Assembly: GCF_000769405.2 (NCBI RefSeq)
Contig: NZ_CP053439.1
Location: 2,232,001 to 2,296,000 of the forward strand
Length of the DNA: 64,000 bases
From: Rhizobium brockwellii
GTDB lineage: Bacteria > Pseudomonadota > Alphaproteobacteria > Rhizobiales > Rhizobiaceae
Reading direction: 5' to 3'
Positions 36,474-46,432 of this stretch are shown piece by piece. The notes under the pieces were generated by a model, which saw only the letters and a list, made by a program, of their open reading frames with translations, had not been told where the DNA came from and ran no database searches. Both the position numbers and the translations under genes were made by a program. The first letter of the stretch is position 1. Each line of letters begins with the position of its first letter.

Positions 36474-37865
36474 ATGACCGCAACCCGCACCGAAACCGAT
36501 ACTTTTGGCCCGATCGACGTCGCCGCCGACCGATATTGGGGCGCCCAGGCCGAGCGTTCGCTCGGCAATTTCAAGATCGGCTGGGAAAAGCAGCCGCTGT
36601 CGATCGTGCGCGCACTCGGCATCGTCAAGCAGGCCGCCGCCCGCGCCAACATGTCGCTCGACCAACTCGATCCTGACCTCGGCAAAGCGATCGTCGAGGC
36701 CGCCCAGGAGGTGATCGAGGGCAAGCTGAACGACCACTTTCCGCTGGTGGTCTGGCAGACCGGCTCAGGCACGCAGTCCAATATGAATGCAAACGAAGTG
36801 ATCTCCAATCGTGCGATAGAAATGCTCGGCGGTGTCATGGGTTCCAAAAAACCTGTACATCCGAACGATCACGTCAATATGAGCCAGTCGTCGAACGACA
36901 CCTATCCGACGGCCATGCACATCGCCTGCGCCGAGCAGATCGCCCATCACCTGCTGCCGGCCCTGAAGCACCTACATGCCGCCCTCGACATGAAGGTCAC
37001 CGAATTTAGCCACATCATCAAGATCGGCCGCACCCACACCCAGGATGCGACGCCGCTGACGCTCGGCCAGGAATTCTCAGGTTATGCCGCCCAGGTCGGC
37101 TCCGCCATCAAGCGCATCGAGATGACCCTGCCCGGCCTTTGCGAACTTGCCCAGGGCGGCACCGCCGTCGGCACCGGCCTCAACGCGCCGGTGGGCTTTG
37201 CCGAAAAGGTCGCCGAGGAGATCGCCGCCATCACAGGCATGCCTTTCGTCACCGCGCCGAACAAGTTCGAGGCGCTCGCCTCGCATGACAGCATGGTCTT
37301 TTCCCATGGCGCCATCAATGCGGCAGCCGCCGCCCTCTTCAAGATCGCCAACGATATCCGCTTGCTCGGTTCCGGCCCGCGCGCCGGCCTTGGCGAGTTG
37401 GCGTTGCCGGAAAACGAGCCCGGCTCCTCGATCATGCCCGGCAAGGTCAATCCGACCCAGTGCGAGGCGCTGACCCAGGTCTGCATCCATATCTTCGGCA
37501 ACAACGCGGCTCTGACCTTCGCCGACAGCCAGGGCCATTTCGAACTCAACGTCTACAATCCGATGATGGCCTATAACTTCCTGCAGTCGGTGCAGCTGCT
37601 CGCCGACGCAGCGGTCTCCTTCACCGACAATTGCGTCGTCGGCATCGAGGCGCGCGAGGACAATATCAAGGCAGGCCTCGAACGCTCGCTGATGCTGGTA
37701 ACCGCACTCGCCCCGAAGATCGGCTACGACGCAGCCGCCAAGATCGCTAAAACAGCGCACAAGAACGGCACGACGCTGAAGGAAGAGGCCCTCGCCAGCG
37801 GCCTGGTGACATCGGAAGAGTACGACGAGATCGTGCGCCCGGAAACGATGATCGGGCCGAAGTAG
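36474..37865 (+). CDS. fumC: Fumarate hydratase, class II
   Basis: 463 residues, oxygen-stable iron-independent fumarase of the TCA cycle. Motifs: [33 protein letters not shown], the HTQDATP block, and the signature [15 protein letters not shown] with the catalytic Ser. The first ATG is preceded by GGAAGGCAAGG. A class I fumarase (fumA) follows 1.2 kb downstream, so the cell can use either an iron-sulfur or an iron-free enzyme. Confidence 0.96.
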   Translation: MTATRTETDTFGPIDVAADRYWGAQAERSLGNFKIGWEKQPLSIVRALGIVKQAAARANMSLDQLDPDLGKAIVEAAQEVIEGKLNDHFPLVVWQTGSGTQSNMNANEVISNRAIEMLGGVMGSKKPVHPNDHVNMSQSSNDTYPTAMHIACAEQIAHHLLPALKHLHAALDMKVTEFSHIIKIGRTHTQDATPLTLGQEFSGYAAQVGSAIKRIEMTLPGLCELAQGGTAVGTGLNAPVGFAEKVAEEIAAITGMPFVTAPNKFEALASHDSMVFSHGAINAAAAALFKIANDIRLLGSGPRAGLGELALPENEPGSSIMPGKVNPTQCEALTQVCIHIFGNNAALTFADSQGHFELNVYNPMMAYNFLQSVQLLADAAVSFTDNCVVGIEAREDNIKAGLERSLMLVTALAPKIGYDAAAKIAKTAHKNGTTLKEEALASGLVTSEEYDEIVRPETMIGPK

Positions 37866-37992
37866 GAAGGTCGCATAGGCCACAGCCCCTGATCCGGCTG
37901 CCGCCACCAACTGGGGTCGAGCCACAGGTCTCGACCCGTCCTTCGGACCCCCGCTCGCGGGGAGAAGGGGATATGCCGCAACTCCCTCAAGC

Positions 37993-38826
37993 CTATAGCA
38001 AGGCAAACAGCGAAAAATTGTCCATCACGACGGAATTGCCCATGAAGTCGAAACGGATTTCTTCGATGTCTTCGAGATTGACCTCGAGAGTGGGGCCGGT
38101 GACCTCGAACTCCTGCTGATAGACGATCTGGCCGTCGTTCAGCGCGGTGAGCGTCAGGTGAAAGGGCGCTGCCGACAATTCGGCAATCGAAACGCTCTGA
38201 AAGGTGAATTCCCCGCCATCGAGCATTTTCAAGCTTACGGGCGCAGAACCCGGCGATAGAACGGTATCGCTGAAACCGTCCTCGGTGATGGCATCGACAC
38301 CCGGGATGGTATCATAGACATACCCGTTCAGAAGCGTCACCTCGTGGCTTCCATTCACCGAGAGCGCAAAGTTGCGATAATCAGGCAGAGAGAAATTATC
38401 GGCCCTCGATGTGACGCCCAAATCGTCGAAATCCAGGTTTTCATGGTATTTGTCGCCTTCGTTGACGCCGTCGATCGCGAGCGTCAACACGCCGAGGTCC
38501 GTGCCTCCCGAGCCATCGGACATCTTGAAGCTCAGCGTCTCGATGAGCTGATCGTATTTTGTTAAATTTTTCACGACGTCGAGCGTGTAGTCCAGCTCGT
38601 ACTCGAAGTGACCGTCAGGTTTCAGTCTGAAGGTCCCGTATTCGCCCCTTATGATCGTTTCGTGGTCAGGTCCATGTTTGGCGTCGATACGAACGCCATT
38701 GACGAAGCGAACATACATGTCCGCTCCCTCGGGATCGCTGGAGAGGCGCAGCAGATTCCCGCGGATCCAATTGTCTTCGAAAAAAACGAGAAGGTCGTCG
38801 ACAGCAGTTGGCTTTGCATTTGTCAT
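37993..38826 (-). CDS. VCBS/cadherin-like domain protein
   Basis: 277 residues without a signal peptide. The N-terminal third is a VCBS-type repeat: AVDDLLVFFEDN, YGTFRLKPDGHFEYELD and SDGSGGTDLGVLTLAIDGVN. The C-terminal half is beta-rich and ends in NSVVMDNFSLFAL, a DNF motif seen in secreted proteins of rhizobia. Such proteins usually leave by type I secretion, but no typical Gly/Asp nonapeptides are present. Function unknown, possibly surface or matrix related. The remnant at 9012-9110 resembles its VCBS end. Confidence 0.7.
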   Translation of the reverse strand: MTNAKPTAVDDLLVFFEDNWIRGNLLRLSSDPEGADMYVRFVNGVRIDAKHGPDHETIIRGEYGTFRLKPDGHFEYELDYTLDVVKNLTKYDQLIETLSFKMSDGSGGTDLGVLTLAIDGVNEGDKYHENLDFDDLGVTSRADNFSLPDYRNFALSVNGSHEVTLLNGYVYDTIPGVDAITEDGFSDTVLSPGSAPVSLKMLDGGEFTFQSVSIAELSAAPFHLTLTALNDGQIVYQQEFEVTGPTLEVNLEDIEEIRFDFMGNSVVMDNFSLFALL

Positions 38827-39057
38827 TGGAAGCCCCGGCAGGTTAACGCTGCCGGGAATATGAACTGGCCGCGGACCGAAGGCAACCTGGAGTCGTCTTT
38901 GTCGAGGCGATTACGCTAGCCTCACCCAATGCGCGTGATGCAGCACGCGCGACCATGGCTTAACCTGCCAGACTCCGGCGCATCCTGATTGCTTTTGCCC
39001 CACGGCAGATTTAGACCGCTTCCAATCTAGCGACGCCCTACCAGAAAGGTCACTTCG

Positions 39058-40665
39058 ATGGCTGACGATCTCTTTCCCCTCGGCAAGGATGCCACCCCCT
39101 ATCGCAAGCTCAGCGGCGACCATGTGTCGGTCGACACGTTCAAGGGCCAGGAGATCCTGACCGTCGAGCCGGAGGGGATCCGCCTGCTGGCCGAAACCGC
39201 CTTTGCCGACATCAACCACCTGCTGCGTCCCGGCCACCTGAAACAGCTCGCCTCGATCCTCGACGATCCCGAAGCGACCGACAATGACCGTTTCGTCGCC
39301 TACGATCTCTTGAAGAACGCCAATATATCAGCCGGCGGCGTGCTGCCCATGTGCCAGGACACCGGCACGGCGATCATCATGGGCAAGAAAGGCCGGAGGG
39401 TCTGGACCGAGGGCGAGGATACGGCAGCGCTCGCCCGCGGCGTCATGGACGCCTACGAGAAGAAGAACCTGCGTTACTCGCAGCTCGCGCCGGTCAAAAT
39501 GTTCGAGGAGAAGAATACCAGGAACAACCTGCCGGCCCAGATCGACATCTACGAGGAAGGCACCGACGCCTACGAATTCCTGTTCGTCGCCAAGGGCGGC
39601 GGCTCGGCCAACAAGACCTTCCTTTACCAGGGCACGCCCTCGCTCCTGACCCATGACCGGATGATCGACTTCCTTAAGGAGAAGATCCTGACTTTAGGGA
39701 CGGCAGCCTGTCCTCCCTACCATCTGGCGATCGTCATCGGCGGCACCTCGGCCGAGATGAACCTGAAGACTGTCAAGCTCGCCTCCACCCGCTATCTCGA
39801 CGAGCTGCCGACCGAAGGTTCCGAGAGCGGCCACGCCTTCCGCGACATCGAGATGGAGAAGGAAATCCACAGGCTGACCCAGCAGATGGGCGTCGGCGCC
39901 CAGTTCGGCGGCAAGTATTTCTGTCATGACGTGCGTGTCATCCGCCTGCCCCGCCACGGCGCCTCGCTGCCGATCGGCCTCGGCGTCTCCTGTTCCGCCG
40001 ACCGTCAGGCCAAGGGCCGCATCACCCGCGATGGCATCTTCGTCGAGCAGCTCGAAACCGATCCGTCGAAATACATGCCGGAAATCGACGAGGCGAAACT
40101 GTCGGAATCGACGGTGCGCATCGATCTCAATCGGCCGATGGCCGAGGTGCTTGCCGAACTTTCCAGGCACCCCGTTAAGACGCGCCTATCGCTGTCGGGC
40201 ACCATCATCGTCGCCCGCGACCTCGCCCATGCCAAGATCCGCGAACGGCTGGAAAAGGGCGAAGGCATGCCCGATTACCTGAAAAACCACCCGGTCTATT
40301 ATGCCGGCCCGGCCAAGACACCGGTCGGCTACGCCTCCGGTTCCTTCGGCCCGACGACGGCCGGCCGCATGGACAGTTACGTCGATCAGTTCCAGTCCTT
40401 CGGCGGCTCGATGGTGATGCTCGCCAAGGGCAACCGCTCGCGCGCCGTGCGCGAGGCCTGCAAGAAACACGGCGGCTTTTACTTGGGCTCCATCGGCGGC
40501 CCCGCCGCCCGTCTTGCCCGGGACTGTATCCGCAAGGTCGAAGTCTTCGAATATCCCGAACTCGGCATGGAAGCGGTCTGGAAGATCGAAGTCGAAGACT
40601 TCCCTGCCTTCATCGTCATCGACGACAAGGGCAATGATTTCTTCCAGGAGCTGAATTTGGGGTGA
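39058..40665 (+). CDS. fumA: Fumarate hydratase, class I (iron-sulfur)
   Basis: 535 residues, the single-chain class I fumarase with an oxygen-sensitive [4Fe-4S] cluster. [15 protein letters not shown] supplies the first cluster Cys; further Cys lie in [14 protein letters not shown] and [12 protein letters not shown]. The C-terminal beta domain holds [16 protein letters not shown]. Related enzymes (tartrate dehydratase) share the fold, but full length and context support fumarase. The ATG is preceded by AGAAAGGTC. Confidence 0.95.
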   Translation: MADDLFPLGKDATPYRKLSGDHVSVDTFKGQEILTVEPEGIRLLAETAFADINHLLRPGHLKQLASILDDPEATDNDRFVAYDLLKNANISAGGVLPMCQDTGTAIIMGKKGRRVWTEGEDTAALARGVMDAYEKKNLRYSQLAPVKMFEEKNTRNNLPAQIDIYEEGTDAYEFLFVAKGGGSANKTFLYQGTPSLLTHDRMIDFLKEKILTLGTAACPPYHLAIVIGGTSAEMNLKTVKLASTRYLDELPTEGSESGHAFRDIEMEKEIHRLTQQMGVGAQFGGKYFCHDVRVIRLPRHGASLPIGLGVSCSADRQAKGRITRDGIFVEQLETDPSKYMPEIDEAKLSESTVRIDLNRPMAEVLAELSRHPVKTRLSLSGTIIVARDLAHAKIRERLEKGEGMPDYLKNHPVYYAGPAKTPVGYASGSFGPTTAGRMDSYVDQFQSFGGSMVMLAKGNRSRAVREACKKHGGFYLGSIGGPAARLARDCIRKVEVFEYPELGMEAVWKIEVEDFPAFIVIDDKGNDFFQELNLG

Positions 40666-40690
40666 TGGGCAGGCTGCGTTGCCGCCCGTT

Positions 40691-40897
40691 CTACCGGACC
40701 GACGCCTTGTCCGACGCACTGATGTTCCGCGCCGTCACCGCCTCGCCCACGCTCACCACATCCCCGGCATCGACCCTTGCCAGGATCTCCGTTCGGAAAG
40801 CACCGGCGAAGAAACCGGTGTGCTCCAGCAGCAAGGCGCTGGCGGCAAGGACGGTGAAGGTCAGGATGGCGAAAGAAATATGACGGGAGGTTTGCAT
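40691..40897 (-). CDS. Small secreted or membrane-anchored protein
   Basis: 68 residues from an ATG with AGGG upstream. Residues 9-25 (FAILTFTVLAASALLLE) are hydrophobic, forming a signal anchor; the rest is a short polar tail. No family recognised. Convergent with fumA, with 25 bp between the stops. Confidence 0.55.
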   Translation of the reverse strand: MQTSRHISFAILTFTVLAASALLLEHTGFFAGAFRTEILARVDAGDVVSVGEAVTARNISASDKASVR

Positions 40898-41244
40898 GAT
40901 TTCACGCCCTGATTTGTGGGCTAAGATCGGGTTCGTTGCAGAAAATACGATCCCAAAAGTGTCGAGACTGCAATACGAAACGGCCAAAACCAGCTGTCGA
41001 CAAGATGAATACGGTCTCCAGCAGAGAAGAACTGTAAGTCTTTTAGACGCTGTACCCGCTCAGCGAGTATGCACTGTCTCACTAAACATACGTTTTTCCA
41101 TGGAGAATCATAGGCCTGATCGAAGTATTATCCCGTGGGGCATTTGTCGCATGTAATCTTTGGTATATATCGCTTTAATCTTTTCCCAAGAAATTTAAGC
41201 TAACAAATAGAATATTGCCTTTGAATATATGAGGAGTTCGCCGG
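40898..41244. other. Gene-free region before the GGDEF gene
   Basis: 347 bp, increasingly AT-rich to the right (41145-41230). It probably carries the promoter of the diguanylate cyclase gene, with GAGGAG just before its start. No structured RNA or repeat was recognised. Confidence 0.5.
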
Positions 41245-42312
41245 ATGAATACGGCTGTCGCGCCCAAGGTGCCAGTTCCCGACGTTGCGGGTCAGATCAC
41301 CTATGCCATGCGCTCCATGGGCGTCGCGCCGATACCGCGCAATTACCAACTCTTCTACGAGGCCTATATCGGCTCCAATCCAGCCCTCACCCGCGACCTT
41401 GCGGCCCTCGGCGGCCAGGTGACCCAGGCCGAACTCGATGCGCTCGGCGCGCAGCACTTCACCCACAGCCCGGCCCGTGTCTTCGACGATGCCCATACGC
41501 GCATATCAGGCGAACTCGATGGCCTGCTGCGCATTCTCAGGCAGGAGCAGAGTTCGCTCGAGAGCTACACCAGACTGCTCGGCGAGACCCACAAGCGCAT
41601 CACCTCCAAGAGCAACGCCAGCGTCGAACTGATCGAAAACGCCATCGATCTCCTGAGCCAGGCGACCGGCGACACCATGGCGCATGGCGAACGCACGGTC
41701 GAGGACGTCGTCCAGCGCTCGCACGAGATGGATCAGGTCCGCAAGGAACTCGACGAATACAAGCGCATCGCCAACACCGACTCGCTGACTCGCCTTTCCA
41801 ACCGCCGCGCCTTCGACGACCGCCTCGCCGCCATCTTCGACAATTCGAGCATGCGGCCGGTGACGGCGCTGCTGCTCTGCGACATCGACAATTTCAAGAA
41901 GATCAACGACACCTACGGCCATCCGGTCGGCGACAAGGTGCTCGCCACCGTCGCTTCCGTCATCCGCAGCAATGTCCGCCGTGACATCTTCGTTGCCCGC
42001 ACCGGCGGCGAGGAGTTCGCCCTCATCGTCGACGGCAACACGCCCGAGGAAGTGACCGCGATCGCCGAGCGCATTCGTCGCACGCTGGAGACGACGCCCT
42101 TCAAAAACTCCCGTACGCGGGTGAATTACGGTCCGGTCACCGTCTCGATCGGCATCTGCATGGCCTCCAGCGCCGGGGATGCCGGCGAACTCTATAGCAA
42201 GACCGACATCGCCCTTTACGGCGCCAAAAATGCCGGCCGCAACTGCACCATCCTCTATCAGGACGGCATGCAAAAGGATTTCACCAAGAGTTGGCTGATT
42301 TATAAGACGTAA
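41245..42312 (+). CDS. GGDEF-domain diguanylate cyclase
   Basis: 355 residues, no TM segments. The N-terminal 175 residues are helical, with a coiled coil (about 145-175), and probably carry the sensing function. The GGDEF domain (about 180-345) shows NTDSLTRLSNRRAFD, CDIDNFKKINDTYGH and GGEEF at residues 254-258, so it should make cyclic di-GMP. The inhibitory RxxD site is not present: the residues four to six before the GG read VRRDIFVA. GAGGAG precedes the ATG. The 98-bp repeat copy 2 follows the gene. Confidence 0.92.
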   Translation: MNTAVAPKVPVPDVAGQITYAMRSMGVAPIPRNYQLFYEAYIGSNPALTRDLAALGGQVTQAELDALGAQHFTHSPARVFDDAHTRISGELDGLLRILRQEQSSLESYTRLLGETHKRITSKSNASVELIENAIDLLSQATGDTMAHGERTVEDVVQRSHEMDQVRKELDEYKRIANTDSLTRLSNRRAFDDRLAAIFDNSSMRPVTALLLCDIDNFKKINDTYGHPVGDKVLATVASVIRSNVRRDIFVARTGGEEFALIVDGNTPEEVTAIAERIRRTLETTPFKNSRTRVNYGPVTVSIGICMASSAGDAGELYSKTDIALYGAKNAGRNCTILYQDGMQKDFTKSWLIYKT

Positions 42313-42374
42313 CGGCCTCCCACGCCACACGCACGCTGTCACCGACAGGTGACGGCGACAAGCTGCTGACACTC

Positions 42375-42472
42375 CGGCCAACTCCTCTTTCGTCATGCTC
42401 GGGCTTGTCCCGAGCATCTGCAACCGGTGCAGCAGATCCTCGGCACAAGGCCGAGGATGACGTCGAGTAAAG
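42375..42472. repeat. 98-bp palindromic repeat, copy 2
   Basis: Near-identical to 25973-26070, with differences mainly in the centre (CTGCAACCGGTGCA instead of CTACATCCGGCGGA). It lies between two convergent genes, where palindromic repeats commonly settle. Confidence 0.8.
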
Positions 42473-42520
42473 GCCGAGGTTTGTCAAAAAACTGAGCCGT
42501 CACAACAAGATGACGGCGTT

Positions 42521-43132
42521 TTACCACATCGTCTTCGCCGCCCGCCCCGGCCATTCCCGATCGTAGGTTTCCTGGTCGAAATCGCCGGTTGCGGCCTTCA
42601 GCATCTGCCCTGGCGTCGGCAGCTTCGCCGGATCGGCGAAGTGTTCTTCATTCCAGAGTTCGGCCCGCATCACGGCGCGCGCGCATTGGAAATAGACCTC
42701 GTCGATCGAAATGACGACGACGGTGCGGGGATGTTTGCCGTCCATCTCGAAGCTCGAAAGCAGCGCCTCGTCATCGGAGACGACGCCGCGGCCGTTGATG
42801 CGCATCGTCGTGTTCGAACCCGGGATCAGGAACATCAGCGCCAAGCGCGGATCGCGCACGATGTTGGAGAGCGAATCGACGCGGTTGTTGCCGCGCCAAT
42901 CCGGCAGATGCAGCGTCTCGTCGTCGGCGACGCGCACCACGCCGCCAAGATCACCGCGCGGCGAGCAGTCGAGACCCTCCGGCCCGACGGTCGCAAGCGC
43001 CGCAAACGGCGAAATCTCGATCATCTCCCGATAGAGGGGGGTCAATTGCTTCGTCACCTTGGTGACGGAGGCCGGCGACAGGCCGGCGCCATAAATCGTA
43101 TTGAGCTCTTCGATGCTGCTGATGATTTTCAT
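42521..43132 (-). CDS. Pyridoxamine 5'-phosphate oxidase-like FMN protein
   Basis: 203 residues with a split-barrel FMN-binding fold. Segments SPFAALATVGPEGLDCSPRGD, DDETLHLPDWRGNNRVDSL and RDPRLALMFLIPG match the MSMEG_1061-type subgroup of this superfamily, which is not true PdxH. It probably uses FMN or F420 to reduce or oxidise an unknown compound. The start at MKIISSIEEL is chosen; the open frame upstream runs into the hydrolase gene. Confidence 0.82.
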   Translation of the reverse strand: MKIISSIEELNTIYGAGLSPASVTKVTKQLTPLYREMIEISPFAALATVGPEGLDCSPRGDLGGVVRVADDETLHLPDWRGNNRVDSLSNIVRDPRLALMFLIPGSNTTMRINGRGVVSDDEALLSSFEMDGKHPRTVVVISIDEVYFQCARAVMRAELWNEEHFADPAKLPTPGQMLKAATGDFDQETYDREWPGRAAKTMW

Positions 43133-43169
43133 GAGGCGTCCCGCCGCGGCTTGATCTTCGCGACGGACG

Positions 43170-44150
43170 CTACAATGCCGCGCGCCTTGCCGGAAGCTCA
43201 AAAAACGGAATGATCTCCGCATCTTTTTTGATGCTTTCATCGGGCACTTCACCCACGCCCCGATCGCCGTCGAGAAACGCCGCTATCGCGGCAAGAACCG
43301 CTTCGGCGCCGATGATCCGCCGGTGGCCGAAACCGTTCGCCCAGAGGAGCCGAACGCTCTCGCCCGCCGCGCCATAGCGCCTGGCATGGAGAGGCGACAC
43401 TTCCTTATCGTCCTCAGCATGGATGACGAGCACCGGCCGGCCGATGCCGCCCGCAGCCCCGCCGACGTCGAAATCCTCAAGTCTCCGTCCGGTGACGCGA
43501 TGGACCTCATTCTCCAGTGCCGCTTGCGCCGCAGGGCGAAGACCGACCATCCGACCGAAATCGGTAAACAGCCAGGCCATTTCGCTCGGCGCGCCGATCA
43601 GCGCCAGTCTCTCCGCGGTGACGGGTGCCACACCGGGCAACAGGCCCACGGCCGAAACCATCAGTGCCGCACCGCCGAAGGAATGGCCAATCACCGCGTC
43701 GAAGGCGCCGAAGCGCGTCTGCGCCGCCGCGATCGTTTCCACCGCCAGCCCCATATGCAGGAAGCGTCCGCCGGAACGACCGTGGCCGGGAAAATCGAGC
43801 GCCACGACCTCCGCTCCCGTTGCTGAAAGCATCGAGACGAGCTCGGCCATATATGCGGCGCTGGAGCCCCAACCATGCGTCACCAGGTAGCGCTTGCGTT
43901 TGCCCCTCGCCCCGCCGTTCAGCCGACAGGCATGCGCTTGGAGCCCGCCGCCAAGCCTGAGGGTGAAGCGTTCGGCGCTGGCAAGCAGGGCCGCACCTGC
44001 CGCATGCGCCGCCTTCGCCTTGGCTCCACTTGGCCGCGGCGACGGTGTCCGGCAGAACAGCTGGAACGCCGCTCTGCCTGCCAGATCAGGCGAAACTGCC
44101 TGTAGAGCCGAAAACCCGAGGCGGGTGACGTCAAGCGCAAAGTTTGCCAT
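43170..44150 (-). CDS. Alpha/beta hydrolase
   Basis: 326 residues. Catalytic triad visible: Ser in the elbow GHSFGGAAL, Asp in HAEDDKEVS and His in GFGHRRI. The oxyanion region is HGWGSSAAY. A hydrophobic or basic N-terminal extension of about 80 residues is unusual but may hold a membrane-associated helix (AAHAAGAALLASA). Esterase or lipase activity is likely; substrate unknown. Divergent from a MarR regulator 47 bp away, which probably controls it. Confidence 0.87.
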   Translation of the reverse strand: MANFALDVTRLGFSALQAVSPDLAGRAAFQLFCRTPSPRPSGAKAKAAHAAGAALLASAERFTLRLGGGLQAHACRLNGGARGKRKRYLVTHGWGSSAAYMAELVSMLSATGAEVVALDFPGHGRSGGRFLHMGLAVETIAAAQTRFGAFDAVIGHSFGGAALMVSAVGLLPGVAPVTAERLALIGAPSEMAWLFTDFGRMVGLRPAAQAALENEVHRVTGRRLEDFDVGGAAGGIGRPVLVIHAEDDKEVSPLHARRYGAAGESVRLLWANGFGHRRIIGAEAVLAAIAAFLDGDRGVGEVPDESIKKDAEIIPFFELPARRAAL

Positions 44151-44169
44151 AGTGGGATTCCAAAAGACT

Positions 44170-44183
44170 GTTCAACACTGAAC
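44170..44183. promoter_or_regulatory. Candidate MarR operator
   Basis: GTTCAACACTGAAC is an inverted repeat (GTTCA / TGAAC around ACAC) in the 47-bp gap between the hydrolase and MarR genes. A related half site, GATGAAC, overlaps the MarR start at 44196. MarR proteins typically bind such palindromes to repress themselves and a divergent neighbour. Confidence 0.55.
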
Positions 44184-44197
44184 AATAAAGTACAACG

Positions 44198-44665
44198 ATG
44201 AACAAAAATCAATCCCTTCCCTGGGATCATCCGCGTTTTCGCAGCTGGATCGCGGTGGCTCGCGCCTGCCAGCTGATGCAACAATCCCTGGCCCGCTCGC
44301 TTGCCGATCTCGACATCAAGCCGCCGCACCTCGATATCCTGGTCAATCTCTACCGTTTCGAAGGAATCTCGCAGCAGGAGCTGGCGCGCAAGCTGCTGGT
44401 CGGCCGCTCCAATATGAGCATGCTCTTGCCGCACATGGAGAAGCGCGGTCTGATCCTTCGCCGCGATGACGAGCGCGACAAGCGCGTGCTGCGCCTCTAT
44501 TTGACGCCAGAAGGTCGGAAGCTAAGTGAGGAAGCCATGGCCATCCAGACCGGCCTCATCGACCGCGTGCTGTCGGATGAGCCGATAGAGCAATGCATGG
44601 CGACTGCCGATTCGATGGAGCGGATCATCACTGTGCTGCTGAAAGATCTGCGCGACGAAGACTGA
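44198..44665 (+). CDS. MarR family transcriptional regulator
   Basis: 155 residues. The winged-helix core lies at about residues 40-115: ISQQELARKLLVGRSNMSMLLPHMEKRGLI is split by the recognition helix, and RRDDERDKRVLRLYLTPEG is the typical wing. It should be a dimeric repressor released by a small ligand. The divergent hydrolase gene and the shared palindrome suggest both are its targets. Confidence 0.9.
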   Translation: MNKNQSLPWDHPRFRSWIAVARACQLMQQSLARSLADLDIKPPHLDILVNLYRFEGISQQELARKLLVGRSNMSMLLPHMEKRGLILRRDDERDKRVLRLYLTPEGRKLSEEAMAIQTGLIDRVLSDEPIEQCMATADSMERIITVLLKDLRDED

Positions 44666-44668
44666 TGT

Positions 44669-45859
44669 TCAATGCAGCGTCGGCGCTGCCTCCGTGCCCG
44701 TCAGGGAGCGATATTCCCAGGCGGCGACGACGATCAGCACCAGCGTCGCCAGAATGCCCATCAGATAGACCTCGATGAAGGGCGCGACAAAGGCAAGCAG
44801 GATCAAAAGCACCAGGCCGGCGAGATGCGAGAGCGGCATTCGCCCGCTGGTCGCGCCCTTGAACCAGAGATTGCCGATCAGGAACAGGCCGGAGCCGCCG
44901 AGCACAGCTGCGGCGATGCCGAGATCACCGGTTTCGTGCGGATGCGAGAACATGAACTCGACCGCCACCGCATGGACGATGATGCCGGCGAGGATAGGGA
45001 TATGCCCATAGGTGAAGGCCTGCCGCGCCAAGCTTCCCGGCGTCTCTTCATGCTCGATACGGTGGGCAGCGCGCCCGTGGCCGAAGCGGAAGTAGAGCCA
45101 CCACATGGCGACCGTGCCGATGAAACCGGTGACGAAGACGGCGCTGGTCAGTCCTGAGAACGGCAGCTCCGCAAAGGTGCGGCCGGACACCAGGATCGCT
45201 TCGCCGAGGCAGATGATCACGAAGAGTGCGCAGCGCTCCGCCATGTGCGCGCCAGAAACATCCCAGTCCCGCGCCGTCGAGCGGCCGAGCCCCGGCACGG
45301 CAAAGCCCGCGGCCGGCCCGGCATATTCGATCGCAAGCGCTATCACCCAGGCGATCAGCCGGGCTTCATGCTCGAGCAGCCCGCCGGCGATCCAGAAGAC
45401 GCCTGCTGCCACGAGCCAGGCGGTGATGCGGACGAAATTCAGCGTATTGGCGCGGTCGACGCGCGTCATCGCATAGGTCGTAAACAACGAGCGCCCGACC
45501 TGCATCGCCACATAGGCGCCGGCAAACAGCAGGCCCTTGTCGCCGAAGGCCTCGGGAATGGAGGCAGACAGCAGCAGCCCGAGCATCATCAGCGCCACCA
45601 GCATGCCGCGCACCGGCATCTTGTCCGGATCGAGCCAGTTCGTCACCCAGGCGGTGAAAATCCACACCCACCAGACGGCGAAGGTCATCAGCGCCGCTTC
45701 GGCGGCACCGAGCGGCGTGTAGTGGGCGGCGAGCGCATGCGAGAGCTGCGAGATCGAAAAGACGAAGACCAGGTCGAAGAACAGTTCGAGGAAGGTCACC
45801 TTGTTGCCGCTGGCGCTGCCCTTGGCGCGCAGCCAGTTCTTTCCGTTCGTTTTCGCCAT
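44669..45859 (-). CDS. Low-temperature-requirement A (LtrA) family membrane protein
   Basis: 396 residues, about ten TM helices. The family signature is visible: TFLELFFDLVFVFSISQLSHAL at the N-terminus, split across TM1, then VWWVWIFTAWVTNWLDPD and ERCALFVIICLGEAI. Biochemical role unknown; named after a Listeria gene needed for growth at low temperature. It converges on the MarR gene with 3 bp between stops. Confidence 0.9.
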   Translation of the reverse strand: MAKTNGKNWLRAKGSASGNKVTFLELFFDLVFVFSISQLSHALAAHYTPLGAAEAALMTFAVWWVWIFTAWVTNWLDPDKMPVRGMLVALMMLGLLLSASIPEAFGDKGLLFAGAYVAMQVGRSLFTTYAMTRVDRANTLNFVRITAWLVAAGVFWIAGGLLEHEARLIAWVIALAIEYAGPAAGFAVPGLGRSTARDWDVSGAHMAERCALFVIICLGEAILVSGRTFAELPFSGLTSAVFVTGFIGTVAMWWLYFRFGHGRAAHRIEHEETPGSLARQAFTYGHIPILAGIIVHAVAVEFMFSHPHETGDLGIAAAVLGGSGLFLIGNLWFKGATSGRMPLSHLAGLVLLILLAFVAPFIEVYLMGILATLVLIVVAAWEYRSLTGTEAAPTLH

Positions 45860-45921
45860 ATGGCCCCCCGATGGCTGGAATTATGAGTCTGTTGAAGCTG
45901 ATAGCGGCGCGCTCGTGAGCG

Positions 45922-46299
45922 TCAGCGCGGCTTCTCCGCCGTGTCGCGGTTCATGCCCTTTTCGCTGAGCTCGTCCTCATAGGCCGAAAACAGTTCCGCG
46001 CCCCGTTCGCCGAGCTCGCGCAGATAGGTCCAGGTGTAGATGCCGGTATCGTGCATGTCGTCAAAGCCGATCCGGACTGCGTAATTGCCGGTCGGCATCA
46101 TCGAGATGATCGCAACATTGCGTTTGCCCGGCACCGTCACCTTCTGCCCCGGCCCATGGCCCTGCACCTCGGCCGAGGGCGACAGCACGCGCAAGAGTTC
46201 GGCTGACAGGTCGAAGCTCTGGCCGTCGTTGAAGGTCACCACCAGCCGCTGCCTGTCTTTCGAGACGCGAAGTTCGCTCGGCCAGATATCGCTCATCAT
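45922..46299 (-). CDS. DUF971 protein
   Basis: 125 residues. DUF971 (the N-terminal domain of gamma-butyrobetaine hydroxylases) occurs here alone: WPSELRVSKDRQRLVVTFNDG, LRVLSPSAEVQGHG and YAVRIGFDDMHDTGIYTWTYL. Standalone forms are often next to iron-sulfur or molybdenum cofactor genes, as here, divergent from moaA. Exact role unknown. Confidence 0.88.
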   Translation of the reverse strand: MMSDIWPSELRVSKDRQRLVVTFNDGQSFDLSAELLRVLSPSAEVQGHGPGQKVTVPGKRNVAIISMMPTGNYAVRIGFDDMHDTGIYTWTYLRELGERGAELFSAYEDELSEKGMNRDTAEKPR

Positions 46300-46432
46300 T
46301 TTGTCCTCTTCTCATGCGAGGAGTAGGCGCTGATCTTTTTCAGCGCAAGCTGAAATTGGCATGCTCGCGCGGGCTGTTTCCCTTGACGCGACAACAGCAT
46401 ATGCCCACATTGAAGAGAGTACGGAGATACAG

